Shown here piece after piece: positions 49,577 to 60,701 of a DNA stretch of 64,000 bases. Position 1 is the first letter of the stretch; every line of letters starts with the position of its first letter. Source of the DNA: Comamonadaceae bacterium. GTDB taxonomy: Bacteria > Pseudomonadota > Gammaproteobacteria > Burkholderiales > Burkholderiaceae_C. The stretch lies in the NCBI GenBank assembly GCA_947447975.1, contig CANFLU010000007.1:29241-93240 (forward strand). The letters are read 5' to 3'. The notes under the pieces are model-generated. The model searched no databases. It was given only the letters and a program-made list of their open reading frames with translations, and had not been told where the DNA came from. The translations under genes and the position numbers were made by a program.

Positions 49577-50614
49577 TTGGCCACTCCCTCCAAAGCCCTA
49601 GCCATCGACGCCCTGATTATTGGGGCGGGACCCATAGGCCTGTTCCAGGCCTTCGAGCTGGGCCTCTTAGGCGTTTCGGCGCATATCGTTGACGCACTGC
49701 CCGAAGCCGGTGGTCAATGCATCGCGCTGTATGCAGACAAACCGATTTACGACATCCCCGGTACCAAAGTCTGCAGCGGGCGCGAGCTGGTAGCGCGCTT
49801 GCTGGATCAAGTGGCGCCGTTCAAACCCAAGCTGCACCTCCGTCAAACCGTAGACAGCGTCGTCGCGCAAGCCGATGGCCGCTACCGCGTGCAAAGCTCC
49901 AACGGCCAGGAATTTATAACCCGTAGTATTTTTATTGCCGCAGGCGTGGGCGCGTTTCAGGCGCGCAAGCTGCACCTGGCCGGACTAGACGCCTTTGAGG
50001 GTACGCAAGTGCATTACCAAGTACCCGCACTCGCAGACACCCAGGGTAAATCGGTCGTCATCGTGGGCGGCGAGCAAGCGGCGTTAGAGGCCGCTGCCGA
50101 TGCCTGCGACGGCCCAGCGCGCAGCGTGACGCTGGTGCACCGGCGTGACGTGCTGCATGCCGATGCGGCTACGCTGGCGCGCATCACCACCCATCGCAGT
50201 AGCGGGCGCTTGCGCTTTATCGCAGGGCAGGCGCAGAGTTTCAAAGGCAAGGCGCGCCTTCATACGCTAGGTATCTTGGATGCCGACGAGCAAGAGATCG
50301 CCGTCAAGTTGGACCAGCTTTGGGTATTTTTAGGCGTCTCGCCCAAGCTCGGCCCCGTCGCGCAATGGGGCCTGGACATGGAGCGCAAACAACTCCTTGT
50401 CGATACCGCCACCTTTGCTACTAGCGCACCAGGCATTTTTGCGGTGGGCGATATCAACCATTATCCCGGCAAAAAGAAATTGATTGTGTGCGGCTTTCAC
50501 GAAGCGACCCTGGCCGCCTTTGGTGCCATGCCATTCATCCGCCCCGGGCAAGCCGTGGCGCTGCAGTACACCACGACCAGTACCCAACTGCACAAGGCCC
50601 TAGGCGTGGCTTAG
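49577..50614 (+). CDS. Ferredoxin--NADP+ reductase (thioredoxin-reductase-like)
   Basis: ALIIGAGPIGLFQAFELGLLGVSAHIVDALPEAGGQCIALYADKPIYDIPG...SVVIVGGEQAALEAA; TTG start proposed because no in-frame ATG lies near the N-terminus. Confidence 0.9.
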   Translation: MATPSKALAIDALIIGAGPIGLFQAFELGLLGVSAHIVDALPEAGGQCIALYADKPIYDIPGTKVCSGRELVARLLDQVAPFKPKLHLRQTVDSVVAQADGRYRVQSSNGQEFITRSIFIAAGVGAFQARKLHLAGLDAFEGTQVHYQVPALADTQGKSVVIVGGEQAALEAAADACDGPARSVTLVHRRDVLHADAATLARITTHRSSGRLRFIAGQAQSFKGKARLHTLGILDADEQEIAVKLDQLWVFLGVSPKLGPVAQWGLDMERKQLLVDTATFATSAPGIFAVGDINHYPGKKKLIVCGFHEATLAAFGAMPFIRPGQAVALQYTTTSTQLHKALGVA

Positions 50615-50620
50615 TCCCTG

Positions 50621-50637
50621 CGGCGCGTAAAGCGCCG
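50621..50637. terminator. Hairpin between convergent FNR and CHRD genes
   Basis: cggcgc-gtaaa-gcgccg perfect 6-bp stem, weak downstream T run. Confidence 0.35.
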
Positions 50638-50650
50638 TGGCCGATGTTTT

Positions 50651-51085
50651 CTACTCCGGCGTGACTTGTCCACGCAGCTCACCACCCGGGTTGGCGGCGG
50701 TATGCAAGTTGATGTACCACTTACCAGCCAGCAAATCCGCAGCCTGCTCAGGCGTCAACACCGCGCTGCCTTGTACCGGGCTGTCACCCGCATTGTTGAT
50801 GCCCAAAGCCACGCCGGCATTTTTGCCTGCCTCTGCCGGGCCATGGAAGTGGCCCGCCTTCACCGGTCCGCTCAGGCCGCTGTAGCGCAAGGTGTAGCGC
50901 AAGGCCCGGCTTGCCTTGTCAAACTCCGCTTGCAATTGCCCCATGCCTGCGCTGGCGTTGGGCGGCACTTCAGCGGCACCGGATAAGGTGGCACCTAAAT
51001 TAAGTACTTGCGCAAAGCTGAGGCTGCTCGCGACCAGCGCGGTCAGGCTCAAGCAAACGAGTAGGACTGATTTCATTTGACGCAT
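50651..51085 (-). CDS. Secreted CHRD domain protein
   Basis: Signal ..VASSLSFAQ; LSGAAEVPPNASAGMGQLQAEFD...AGHFHGPAEAGKNAGV...LLAGKWYINLHTAANPGGELRGQVTP. Confidence 0.93.
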   Translation of the reverse strand: MRQMKSVLLVCLSLTALVASSLSFAQVLNLGATLSGAAEVPPNASAGMGQLQAEFDKASRALRYTLRYSGLSGPVKAGHFHGPAEAGKNAGVALGINNAGDSPVQGSAVLTPEQAADLLAGKWYINLHTAANPGGELRGQVTPE

Positions 51086-51288
51086 TCTTAACTCCTTAGT
51101 TGGGGGATGGTTCGAAATGTAATGGGGAAACTTCGGCTTGCAAAGGTTTAAGGGTTATTTTGCAGTCATGGGGCGCATTCCCATGCAGGCGGCGACCTCC
51201 TCAAAATCAATCGCGGCCAATGGCCTAACAAGTAAATGCATATGATCCATGTATGTCCCGTGTGGACAGCACAAAAGAAAAAAGCTTT

Positions 51289-52002
51289 ATGAAAACCTTC
51301 CGATTTATTCTTGTCTTGATGCTGGCGTTCCCGGCGGTTGCCTTCGCCCTTGACAAGCCGGCGCAGCGATGGGAGCGCTATGAGCCTGTATTCAAAAGTT
51401 TCGCCGAGGCAGATCAAGCCACGCCGGTGGCCAAGGGCGGCATTTTGTTGGTGGGCAGCAGTATTTTTCGGCTCTGGGTCGATGCCGCTGAACAAATGGC
51501 GCCGCTACCAGTCTTGAACCGCGCTTTTGGTGGTTCGCGCGTTGCGGACCAACTGGCGCGCTTCGAACAACTCGTGCCGACCTATGCGCCTAAAATCATT
51601 GTCTACTATTGCGGTAGCAATGACATCAAGGCCAATGAGGATGCAGCCGAGGTGATCTTCGGCCACTTTCGCGAGTTTTCTGAGCGGGTGCAGACCCGGT
51701 TTCCGGGCACGCGTCTGATCTTCGTGTCCACAACCCGCTCGCCGGATCGCGTCGAACTCTGGGACAAGGTGGATCACTACAACGCCTTGGTGCGCGCCTA
51801 TGTTGCCGCGACGCCGAATCACACGTTTATTGATATCAATCCTGCCCTGGTCGACGCCAATGGTCACCCCAAGCTGGAACTCTACCGTGCAGACAAATTG
51901 CATTTTCATCCGCCCGCTTACGCGGCCTTCACGGCCATCATCAAGCCGGTGTTGACGCAGGTTTGGGCCGAAGTGAATGTGCCCGCGGCGAAGGTACCGT
52001 GA
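51289..52002 (+). CDS. SGNH/GDSL-type hydrolase family protein, secreted
   Basis: MKTFRFILVLMLAFPAVAFA signal; GGILLVGSSIFRLWVDAAEQM...NRAFGGSRVADQL...IIVYYCGSNDIKANE...DKLHFHPPAY. Confidence 0.9.
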   Translation: MKTFRFILVLMLAFPAVAFALDKPAQRWERYEPVFKSFAEADQATPVAKGGILLVGSSIFRLWVDAAEQMAPLPVLNRAFGGSRVADQLARFEQLVPTYAPKIIVYYCGSNDIKANEDAAEVIFGHFREFSERVQTRFPGTRLIFVSTTRSPDRVELWDKVDHYNALVRAYVAATPNHTFIDINPALVDANGHPKLELYRADKLHFHPPAYAAFTAIIKPVLTQVWAEVNVPAAKVP

Positions 52003-52328
52003 ATCTTGCCGCGTTTTACGCAACACCTGCGGCGGACCGTATTGAAGGGCTTTGAGGGTTTTTCGTACGATTTATCAATCGGCCCAATTCTCGGAACTTT
52101 TATTTCAGGCTTTGCCTACCATGGCCTTGATGTCCTTTATTAAAAGGAACAGGTGAAACGGGTCAGAGGGGCTGGGTTCAAACTCCCAATGGAGAGACCA
52201 CTGCCTGGCAGGCTCGTCCTTGACGTGAACCAACCAGTGCAGCCTGAAACGCCCGCCAATGCTCGTCACTCAGCTCGAATCGGGTGCGGTCAGCCAAGGC
52301 CTGCTGAGCAGGTTTGCGGTCTTTGTAC

Positions 52329-52416
52329 TGGCGGAGAGAGTGGGATTCGAACCCACGGTACCTTGCGGTACGCCTGATTTCGAGTCAGGTACATTCGACC
52401 ACTCTGCCATCTCTCC
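52329..52416 (-). tRNA. tRNA-Ser (anticodon CGA), CCA encoded
   Basis: Reverse strand GGAGAGATGGCAGAGTGGTCGAATGTACCTGACTCGAAATCAGG...GGGTTCGAATCCCACTCTCTCCGCCA. Confidence 0.96.
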
Positions 52417-52446
52417 GGGTCGCTGTCGTAGCGGATGGCGATTCTA

Positions 52447-53847
<1,401 letters not shown>

Positions 53848-54843
53848 TTATGAAGCCGGGGTGCTGTGGGCGTCGGTATCGGACTTAAGGCCCTTGGGCA
53901 GCGGGAACTTGATGGTCTCGACCACGCCGTCCATACGCCGCACAGACAGAGCGCCCAGTGAGCGCAGCCGCGAGATGACGGCCTGCACCAATATCTCCGG
54001 GGCCGAGGCGCCCGCAGTCAGGCCCACGCGGCTGCGGCCTACAAACCAAGCGGGGTCCAGCTCATTGGCGTGGTCCACCATATAGCTGACCGTGCCCAGT
54101 TTTTGGGCAACCTCGCGCAAGCGATTGCTGTTGGAGCTGGTGGGGCTGCCCACCACAATCACGATGTCCACCTGAGGGCTCATGATTTTGATGGCGTCCT
54201 GGCGGTTTTGGGTCGCGTAGCAAATGTCCTGTTGCTTGGGCTCGCGCACTTGCGGAAAACGCGCTTTCACGGCCGCAGCAATATCCGCTGCGTCGTCCAT
54301 GCTGAGGGTAGTTTGGGTAACCAAGGCCAGCTTGCTCGACTGCCCGGGTTGCACGCGGGCCACATCGGCCACGTCCTCCACCAGGTGGATGCCGCTATCC
54401 AACTGGCCCATGGTGCCTTCCACTTCCGGGTGCCCTTTGTGGCCGATCATGATGAATTCATAACCTTCTTTGTGCAGTTTGGCCACCTCTACATGCACTT
54501 TGGTCACCAGCGGGCAGGTGGCGTCAAACACCTTAAAGCCGCGCGCTTGCGCCTCGTCTTGTATGGCTTTGCTCACCCCATGCGCAGAAAATACCAGCGT
54601 CGCGTCTGGCGGCACATCAGCCAGGTCTTCGATAAAGATGGCGCCCTTGGATTTGAGGTCGTTCACCACAAAAGTGTTGTGCACGATTTCATGGCGCACA
54701 TAAATCGGCGCGCCAAATTTGGAGAGCGCGCGTTCCACAATTTCGATCGCCCTATCCACCCCGGCGCAAAAGCCGCGCGGCTCGGCCAATAGGATTTCGC
54801 TGCCGTTCAAAATATCGCTGGACTTGTGGCCGTGAGGGTTCAT
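53848..54843 (-). CDS. ispH: 4-hydroxy-3-methylbut-2-enyl diphosphate reductase
   Basis: ILLAEPRGFCAGVDRAIEIVERAL...VFSAHGVSKAI...DATCPLVTKVH. Confidence 0.97.
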   Translation of the reverse strand: MNPHGHKSSDILNGSEILLAEPRGFCAGVDRAIEIVERALSKFGAPIYVRHEIVHNTFVVNDLKSKGAIFIEDLADVPPDATLVFSAHGVSKAIQDEAQARGFKVFDATCPLVTKVHVEVAKLHKEGYEFIMIGHKGHPEVEGTMGQLDSGIHLVEDVADVARVQPGQSSKLALVTQTTLSMDDAADIAAAVKARFPQVREPKQQDICYATQNRQDAIKIMSPQVDIVIVVGSPTSSNSNRLREVAQKLGTVSYMVDHANELDPAWFVGRSRVGLTAGASAPEILVQAVISRLRSLGALSVRRMDGVVETIKFPLPKGLKSDTDAHSTPAS

Positions 54844-55322
54844 AAAACAGCAATCACTTTCACTTCAAAGCTGACGGCTTGACCGGCCAGCGGGTGGTTG
54901 AAATCGAACAATACCGCAGCATCGGCCTGTGCGTCCTGGGCCCTACCATCGCCCTGGACAGCCACCACCGCACCGGCATAGCTGCTCTGCCCGTCCGGCG
55001 TGGGAAATTGCACCACATCGCCCGGCGCATAGCGCTCCTGCGGGTCGCCCATCTCACGCAACAGGCTGGCCGCCACCCACTGTTGCATGTCCGGATTGCG
55101 TGGGCCAAATGCGACTCCGGCAGGCAGGTCAAAAGTGCGGTGCGCGCCCTCCTCCAGACCGATCAGGCAGCGCTCCACTTCGGGCGATAACTCGCCCGTG
55201 CCCAGGCTCAGGGTGGCCGGCTTACCCTCAAAGGTGTTGATCACATCGCCCGCCGGGCCGGCAAGCCGGTAGTGCAGCGTTAAGAACGAAGCGGCTTGGA
55301 TACGGGGCAGGTCGAGGGTCAT
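54840..55322 (-). CDS. FKBP-type peptidyl-prolyl cis-trans isomerase (SlpA/FkpB-like)
   Basis: [64 protein letters not shown] overlap with ispH. Confidence 0.92.
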   Translation of the reverse strand: MTLDLPRIQAASFLTLHYRLAGPAGDVINTFEGKPATLSLGTGELSPEVERCLIGLEEGAHRTFDLPAGVAFGPRNPDMQQWVAASLLREMGDPQERYAPGDVVQFPTPDGQSSYAGAVVAVQGDGRAQDAQADAAVLFDFNHPLAGQAVSFEVKVIAVL

Positions 55323-55430
55323 AAGGCTATGGATAATCTGCTGCTATTGTATGGACACGGGGCAGCGGCCAGGTACCGCAGCAACAGCGCCCCGGCCCGG
55401 TCATTCAACGCTGTCACGCCATCTGCCGCC

Positions 55431-56144
55431 ATGCCCCTGGACCACATGCCTGTGGACGCCCGTCCACGCGAAAAACTGCTGCAACGCGGGCCCGCTGCGC
55501 TCAGCGATACCGAACTCCTGGCCATCCTGCTGCGCACCGGCATACCCGGCAAAGACGTGCTGCAACTGGCGGACGAATTGCTGCGCACCCCGCACCGGGT
55601 GGCCGAGAGCGGCACGCAGGCCCTAGGCTTTGGCGGCATTGCTGGCTTGCTGCACACCGACCCCAAGGCATTGGCCCAGGTCAAAGGCCTGGGGCCGGCC
55701 AAGCGCGCAGAAATACTGGCCGTGCTAGAACTGGCACGCCGCGCCATGGCCCAGCGCCTGCAAGAGCGGGCGGTGCTGGACTCGCCGCAAGCGGTCAGGC
55801 AGTTTTTTCAGCTGCATCTGTCCGCCCTGCCCCATGAAGTGTTTGCGGTGATGTTTTTGGATGTGCAAAACCGCATGCTGGCGATGGAAGAAATGTTCAA
55901 GGGCACGGTCAGCCAAACCAGTGTGTATCCGCGCGAAGTGGTCGTGCGCGCTTTGCACCATCAGGCAAGCGCCGTGGTGCTGGCGCACAACCACCCCAGC
56001 GGCTCGGTGCAGCCATCGCGCGCTGACGAGGCGCTCACGCAAACCCTCAAATCCGCGCTGGCGCTGATTGATGTGCGCGTTTTGGACCACATCATCGTGG
56101 CGCAAGGCCAGTCTTTGTCGATGGCCGAGCAAGGTTTGGTGTAA
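55431..56144 (+). CDS. radC: RadC family protein (JAB/MPN)
   Basis: [37 protein letters not shown]...[26 protein letters not shown] motif. Confidence 0.96.
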   Translation: MPLDHMPVDARPREKLLQRGPAALSDTELLAILLRTGIPGKDVLQLADELLRTPHRVAESGTQALGFGGIAGLLHTDPKALAQVKGLGPAKRAEILAVLELARRAMAQRLQERAVLDSPQAVRQFFQLHLSALPHEVFAVMFLDVQNRMLAMEEMFKGTVSQTSVYPREVVVRALHHQASAVVLAHNHPSGSVQPSRADEALTQTLKSALALIDVRVLDHIIVAQGQSLSMAEQGLV

Positions 56145-56171
56145 GGCAGCTAGCTGGCCCGACCCGTCTGC

Positions 56172-56840
56172 ATGGACAATCGCCCCATGCCTGGCTTGCA
56201 AGACCTGAAACAAATCAAAGACCAACTGGCAGCGCAAGCCGCCAGGGAGAAGGCCGAGCAAGCGGCCCGGGCGCTGGCGGCCAAACGGGCGGCGCAGGAG
56301 CGTAATTTGTTTGAAACCGCCGTGGGCAAAGTGCAACGCCTGCCGACGGTGGCGCGCGCCGACCTCAAGCTACCGGCCCCACGGGCGACCATGTTGCAGC
56401 ACGAACTAGACGCGCAAGCCGCGCTGCAAGAATCGCTCAGCGACGAGTTCGACGTCAGCAGCTTGCTCGATACCGACCAAGACCTGAGCTTTCGCCGTCC
56501 GGGCGTAGGGGCCGACGTAGTGCAAAAACTGCGCAAGGGCCAGTGGAGTATCCAGCGCCAAGTGGACTTACATGGTCTGCGCAGCGACGAGGCGCGCGAG
56601 GCTATGGGCCAGTTCATCCGCGATGCGCATAAGCAAGGCCTGCGCTGCGTGCGCGTGGTGCACGGCAAAGGCCTGGGCTCGCCGGGCAAAGCACCGGTGC
56701 TCAAAGACAAGGTGCTGCGCTGGCTGGTGCAAAAGGCCGAAGTCATTGCCTTTGTGCAAGCCCCGCCCAACAAAGGCGGCGCTGGCGCGGTGTTGGTTTT
56801 GCTGGCGCCGGTGCGGCCGATTACGAGCCGTCCGGCTTGA
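56172..56840 (+). CDS. Smr domain-containing protein
   Basis: QVDLHGLRSDEAREAMGQFIRDAHKQGLRCVRVVHGKGLGSPGKAPVLKDKVLRWL. Confidence 0.93.
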   Translation: MDNRPMPGLQDLKQIKDQLAAQAAREKAEQAARALAAKRAAQERNLFETAVGKVQRLPTVARADLKLPAPRATMLQHELDAQAALQESLSDEFDVSSLLDTDQDLSFRRPGVGADVVQKLRKGQWSIQRQVDLHGLRSDEAREAMGQFIRDAHKQGLRCVRVVHGKGLGSPGKAPVLKDKVLRWLVQKAEVIAFVQAPPNKGGAGAVLVLLAPVRPITSRPA

Positions 56841-57822
56841 TTTGGGCTCGCGCAATCACGGGCTTCCAGCGCGCTTGTTCTTGTTTGATGAAGGCCTCAA
56901 ACTCGGCGCGGGTATCGCCCACTGCTAGCGCGGTGTCTTGGCTCAGTTTGTCCTGAACCAGTTTAGACCGCGTCGCCGCCATCGCCTCTTTCTCTAACCT
57001 GTCGATATTGGCTTTGGCCATTTTGCTGGGGGCCATCAAGCCGTACCACTGCGTCATTTCAAAGCCCTTGTAGCCTTGCTCTGCCACGGTAGGCACGTCT
57101 GGTAGCTGGGGCAAACGCGCGCTGGTACCGGTCGCGATACACCGCAGCTTGCCCGCTTTGATGAACTGTAGCAATGCGGGCGCGCCCACCGATGCCGCAT
57201 CCAATCGGCCAGCCATCAAATCGGTCAGCATGGGGCCCGTACCCCGATAGGGCACGTGCACCATAAAGGTTTCGGTGACCAATTTGAGATATTCAAAGGC
57301 CAAATGGCCTGCGCTACCGTTACCGGCAGAGCCGTAGTTGAGTTGACCGGGTTTGGATTTGGCGTAGGCAATAAACTCTTTGAGGTTTTTTACCGGCAAG
57401 TCCGGATGCACGACATACAGGCTAGGCACTTTGGCCACCAGCGTAATCGGCGTGAAATCTTTGATGGGGTCGTAGGGCAACTTGGCAAAAATGTAGGGGT
57501 TGACCGCCAGCGTGCCGATATGGCCCAGGATCAGGGTGTGTTCATCGGTGGAATTGGCGACTTCTTGCATCGCAATATTGCCGGCGGCGCCAGGTTTGTT
57601 TTCTACGAATACGTTTTGACCAATCGTCTTGGCCATCTCGCCGGCCAGCGCGCGGGCCACGATTTCAGAACTGCCCCCAGGCGCAAAAGGCACTACCAGG
57701 CGCAGCGGCTTGTTAGGCCAGGTATCGGCCCCTACCCATCCGGGCGACAGGCAGAGGGCCGATGCGGCCGAGCCCAGCAAGAGCTGGCGGCGTGTGATGC
57801 TGGGGGATTGAATAAAGTTCAT
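56821..57822 (-). CDS. Bug-family tripartite tricarboxylate transporter substrate-binding protein
   Basis: WPNKPLRLVVPFAPGGSSEIVARALAGEMAKTIGQNVFVENKPGAAGNIAMQEVANS. Confidence 0.95.
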   Translation of the reverse strand: MNFIQSPSITRRQLLLGSAASALCLSPGWVGADTWPNKPLRLVVPFAPGGSSEIVARALAGEMAKTIGQNVFVENKPGAAGNIAMQEVANSTDEHTLILGHIGTLAVNPYIFAKLPYDPIKDFTPITLVAKVPSLYVVHPDLPVKNLKEFIAYAKSKPGQLNYGSAGNGSAGHLAFEYLKLVTETFMVHVPYRGTGPMLTDLMAGRLDAASVGAPALLQFIKAGKLRCIATGTSARLPQLPDVPTVAEQGYKGFEMTQWYGLMAPSKMAKANIDRLEKEAMAATRSKLVQDKLSQDTALAVGDTRAEFEAFIKQEQARWKPVIARAQIKPDGS

Positions 57823-57954
57823 AGGTTTGCGTGTTTTTTTGGGTTTTGTTTTGCGCAGGAATTCTAAGGTGCAGCGGCACCCCAGCAGCTTTGGAAACTT
57901 GATGTTGTTTGCGCATACGCCAGCGTGGGCGCTGCCTGCAAGCGCACAAGACGT

Positions 57955-58764
57955 CTATTTGCCCGCGTTCGGGAAAAACAATTGCTGACCATCAATGCGG
58001 TAGGCGGCGATCACGGCCTGGCCTGAAGGAGACAGCACCCAGTCGACAAATTTTTGCGCATCCTGTGCCTTGACATGCGGATGCTTGGCCGGGTTCACTG
58101 CGAGCACGCCATATTGGTTGAATAAGCGCTGGTCGCCTTGCACCAGTACTTGTAAGTCGGCCCGATTCTTAAAGCTTAGCCAGGTGCCCCGGTCCGTCAG
58201 GACGTAGGCGCCGGTGGCAGCTCCCATATTGAGCGCCTGGCCCATGCCGCAGCCACACTCGCGGTAGCCGCTGCCTTTGGCCTCTGCCGCGGGCGTCATT
58301 TTCCAAAAGCGCAGTTCGGCGGCATGGGTGCCACTTTTGTCACCGCGCGACACAAAGGCCGCGTTGCCCGCGGCGATTTTGGACAGGGCCTGCACAACAT
58401 CTGCGCCTTTGGTGTGCGCAGGGTCTGCGGCAGGTCCGACCAATACAAAGTCGTTGTACATGACCGCATAGCGTTTCAGTGCAAAGCCTTCGGCCACAAA
58501 TTTTTCCTCTGCAGCCTGGTCATGCACGAACAACACGTCGGCATCACCGCGTCGGCCCATGTCGATGGCCTGGCCGGTGCCAAGGGCCACGACTTTCACA
58601 TCGACCCCCGTCGCTTTGGTGAAGGCCGGCAGTAAATGCGCGAACAAACCCGATTGTTCGGTGGAGGTGGTCGATGCCATCACGATAGCGGTTTGGGCGT
58701 GGACAAGCACCGGTAATACACACACAGCCAGCGTGAAGCCCCTTAGCCATACCCAATTTTTCAT
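57955..58764 (-). CDS. tupA: Tungstate ABC transporter substrate-binding protein
   Basis: ASTTSTEQSGLFAHLLPAFTKATGVDVKVVALGTGQAIDMGRRGDADVLFVHDQAAEEKFVAEGFALKRYAVMYNDFVLVGP. Confidence 0.93.
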   Translation of the reverse strand: MKNWVWLRGFTLAVCVLPVLVHAQTAIVMASTTSTEQSGLFAHLLPAFTKATGVDVKVVALGTGQAIDMGRRGDADVLFVHDQAAEEKFVAEGFALKRYAVMYNDFVLVGPAADPAHTKGADVVQALSKIAAGNAAFVSRGDKSGTHAAELRFWKMTPAAEAKGSGYRECGCGMGQALNMGAATGAYVLTDRGTWLSFKNRADLQVLVQGDQRLFNQYGVLAVNPAKHPHVKAQDAQKFVDWVLSPSGQAVIAAYRIDGQQLFFPNAGK

Positions 58765-59504
58765 GAAAGCTCCCCTTTGACAAATAAATAAGCGCTAGGA
58801 CATTGCGCCTGCAATCCGGCTGCATCAAAAAAATCCTGGACAGGCAAATCCGCCAACAAGCGCCCGCGCTCGAGGTATAGCACCCGCGAGGCCAAGCGTT
58901 TGACCTGGCCCAGGTTGTGGCTGGCAAATACCAAGCTAGCCAGGGGGCGCGACTGGGCGAATGCCTGCAAGAGGCTTTCCACCTCGGCCTTGGCATGCGG
59001 ATCCAAGCTAGCCGTGGGTTCGTCCAACAACAACATCTGCGGCTCTAGGGCCCAGGCCTGCGCCATAGCGACGCGTTGCTGCTGTCCGCCGGACAAGGTA
59101 TGCGCCTTGCGGGTGGCCAAATCCTGCAAGCCAAAACGCTGCAAGCTTACCATGGCGCTTTGGCGCGCCAGCGGCCAGGGTGTGCCCCTTAACCAAAGCC
59201 CCAGCGCCAATTGACTATCGACACGCATACGCAACATATGGGGCCGCTGAAACAACATCGCCTGGCGCAATCCGCTTTGCAATTGAACATGCCCCGCGCT
59301 TGGGGCGAGCAAGCCATGCAACAAGCGCAGCAAGCTACTTTTACCCGCGCCATTGGCGCCAACCACCGCCACGCGCTCACCGGCTGCGATAGACAATGAG
59401 ATGCCCTCTAAGGCGGCCATGGTGTTGGCCCGCCAGCGCCTAAGGCTGCGACCCTCCGGGCCGAACTGCACACCCGCTTCCAAGGCCTGAACTTGTGCGT
59501 TCAC
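58761..59504 (-). CDS. tupC: Tungstate ABC transporter ATP-binding protein
   Basis: VVGANGAGKSSLLRLLHGLL, LSGGQQQRVAMAQAWALEPQMLLLDEPTASLD; GTG start overlaps preceding stop. Confidence 0.92.
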   Translation of the reverse strand: MNAQVQALEAGVQFGPEGRSLRRWRANTMAALEGISLSIAAGERVAVVGANGAGKSSLLRLLHGLLAPSAGHVQLQSGLRQAMLFQRPHMLRMRVDSQLALGLWLRGTPWPLARQSAMVSLQRFGLQDLATRKAHTLSGGQQQRVAMAQAWALEPQMLLLDEPTASLDPHAKAEVESLLQAFAQSRPLASLVFASHNLGQVKRLASRVLYLERGRLLADLPVQDFFDAAGLQAQCPSAYLFVKGELS

Positions 59505-60235
59505 AAGACCACCGCCCCAGAAGTGCCCAAGCGCAAACCGCCGCCCTGCCCCCAGCGCTGCAATAGCGCCACCAATGCATTGAGCAACAGCACCACGAGC
59601 AACAAAGCAAAGCCCAGGGCTAAAGCCAAGGGCAAGTCGCCTTTAGACGTTTCCAGGGCGATCGCGGTCGTCATGACCCGGGTAAAGCCTTCGATATTGC
59701 CACCCACCACCATCACCGCGCCGACTTCGGAAATGGCTCGGCCAAAGGCCGCCAGCAGCACCACCAGCAAAGCATGGCGCTCGTCCCAGGCCAATAACAC
59801 GCTGCGCAACCAGTGCCCAGCGCCCAGCGACTGCAGTTGCTCGCCGTGCGACTGTTCAGCGTCCTGCACCACCTGACGCGTTAAAGCGGTTGCCACGGGC
59901 AATACCAGCACTGCCTGCGCCAGCACCATGGCTTTGAAACTAAACAACCAGCCCAGGTACCCCAAGGGGCCAGAGCGTGACAGCAGCAAATACACCACCA
60001 AACCCACCACGACGGAGGGCACGGCCAGCGCCGTATTGAGTAATGTCAAAACCACGCTGCGCCCCGCAAAGCGGGCTACGCCCAGCCAGGCGCCCAACAC
60101 CAGACCCAGGCTGCAGGCCAGCAGGCATGCGCAAGCGCTCACCGACAGCGAGCGACCCACAATCGCCAAAAAGCCCGGGTCCAGGCTCAGCAGCAAATGC
60201 AGGGCGGTCAAGGCGCTGTCGCTAAAAGTGTGCAT
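59501..60235 (-). CDS. tupB: Tungstate ABC transporter permease
   Basis: SLSVSACACLLACSLGLVLGAWLGVARFAGRSVVLTLLNTALAVPSVVVGLVVYLLLSRSGPLGYLGWLF. Confidence 0.93.
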   Translation of the reverse strand: MHTFSDSALTALHLLLSLDPGFLAIVGRSLSVSACACLLACSLGLVLGAWLGVARFAGRSVVLTLLNTALAVPSVVVGLVVYLLLSRSGPLGYLGWLFSFKAMVLAQAVLVLPVATALTRQVVQDAEQSHGEQLQSLGAGHWLRSVLLAWDERHALLVVLLAAFGRAISEVGAVMVVGGNIEGFTRVMTTAIALETSKGDLPLALALGFALLLVVLLLNALVALLQRWGQGGGLRLGTSGAVVL

Positions 60236-60284
60236 AGTGAAACGGATACTAGCGCGCGATGATGGGGCATGCGCAGGAACGCGC

Positions 60285-60692
60285 TTAGCGGTTGCGCATC
60301 CAGTCGGCCGTCTGGAAAAAAGAGTCGCGCAGACGCAGGCGCAAGGCTTCTGCCATGCCGACTTCGCCCATGGCCTGGTCCATGCATGCCAGCCATTGGT
60401 CGCGCTCTAGGATGCCGATGCTGTAGGGCATGTGCCGCATACGCAGGCGCGGGTGGCCAAAGCGCTCGGTGTAATGTTGCGGACCGCCCAGCCAGCCGCA
60501 CAAAAACCAAGTCAGCTTTTGCCGTGCCTGCGTCAAGTCCGGCCCGTGTACCGCACGCAAAGCGGCATAGGCCGGGTCTAAATCCATCAAATCATAAAAG
60601 CGCTCTACCAGCGATTGCACCACGGGCTCACCGCCCAGGGCTTCAAAAGCTGCGGCGCGCTGTGCCTGGGCTTGTGCATCGTCTTCGTCCAC
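60285..60692 (-). CDS. Truncated hemoglobin-like (group II) protein
   Basis: FEALGGEPVVQSLVERFYDLMDLDPAYAALRAVHGPDLTQARQKLTWFLCGWLGGPQHYTERFGHPRLRMRHMPYSI. Confidence 0.94.
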   Translation of the reverse strand: MDEDDAQAQAQRAAAFEALGGEPVVQSLVERFYDLMDLDPAYAALRAVHGPDLTQARQKLTWFLCGWLGGPQHYTERFGHPRLRMRHMPYSIGILERDQWLACMDQAMGEVGMAEALRLRLRDSFFQTADWMRNR

Positions 60693-60701
60693 GGTGCGCT
60701 T

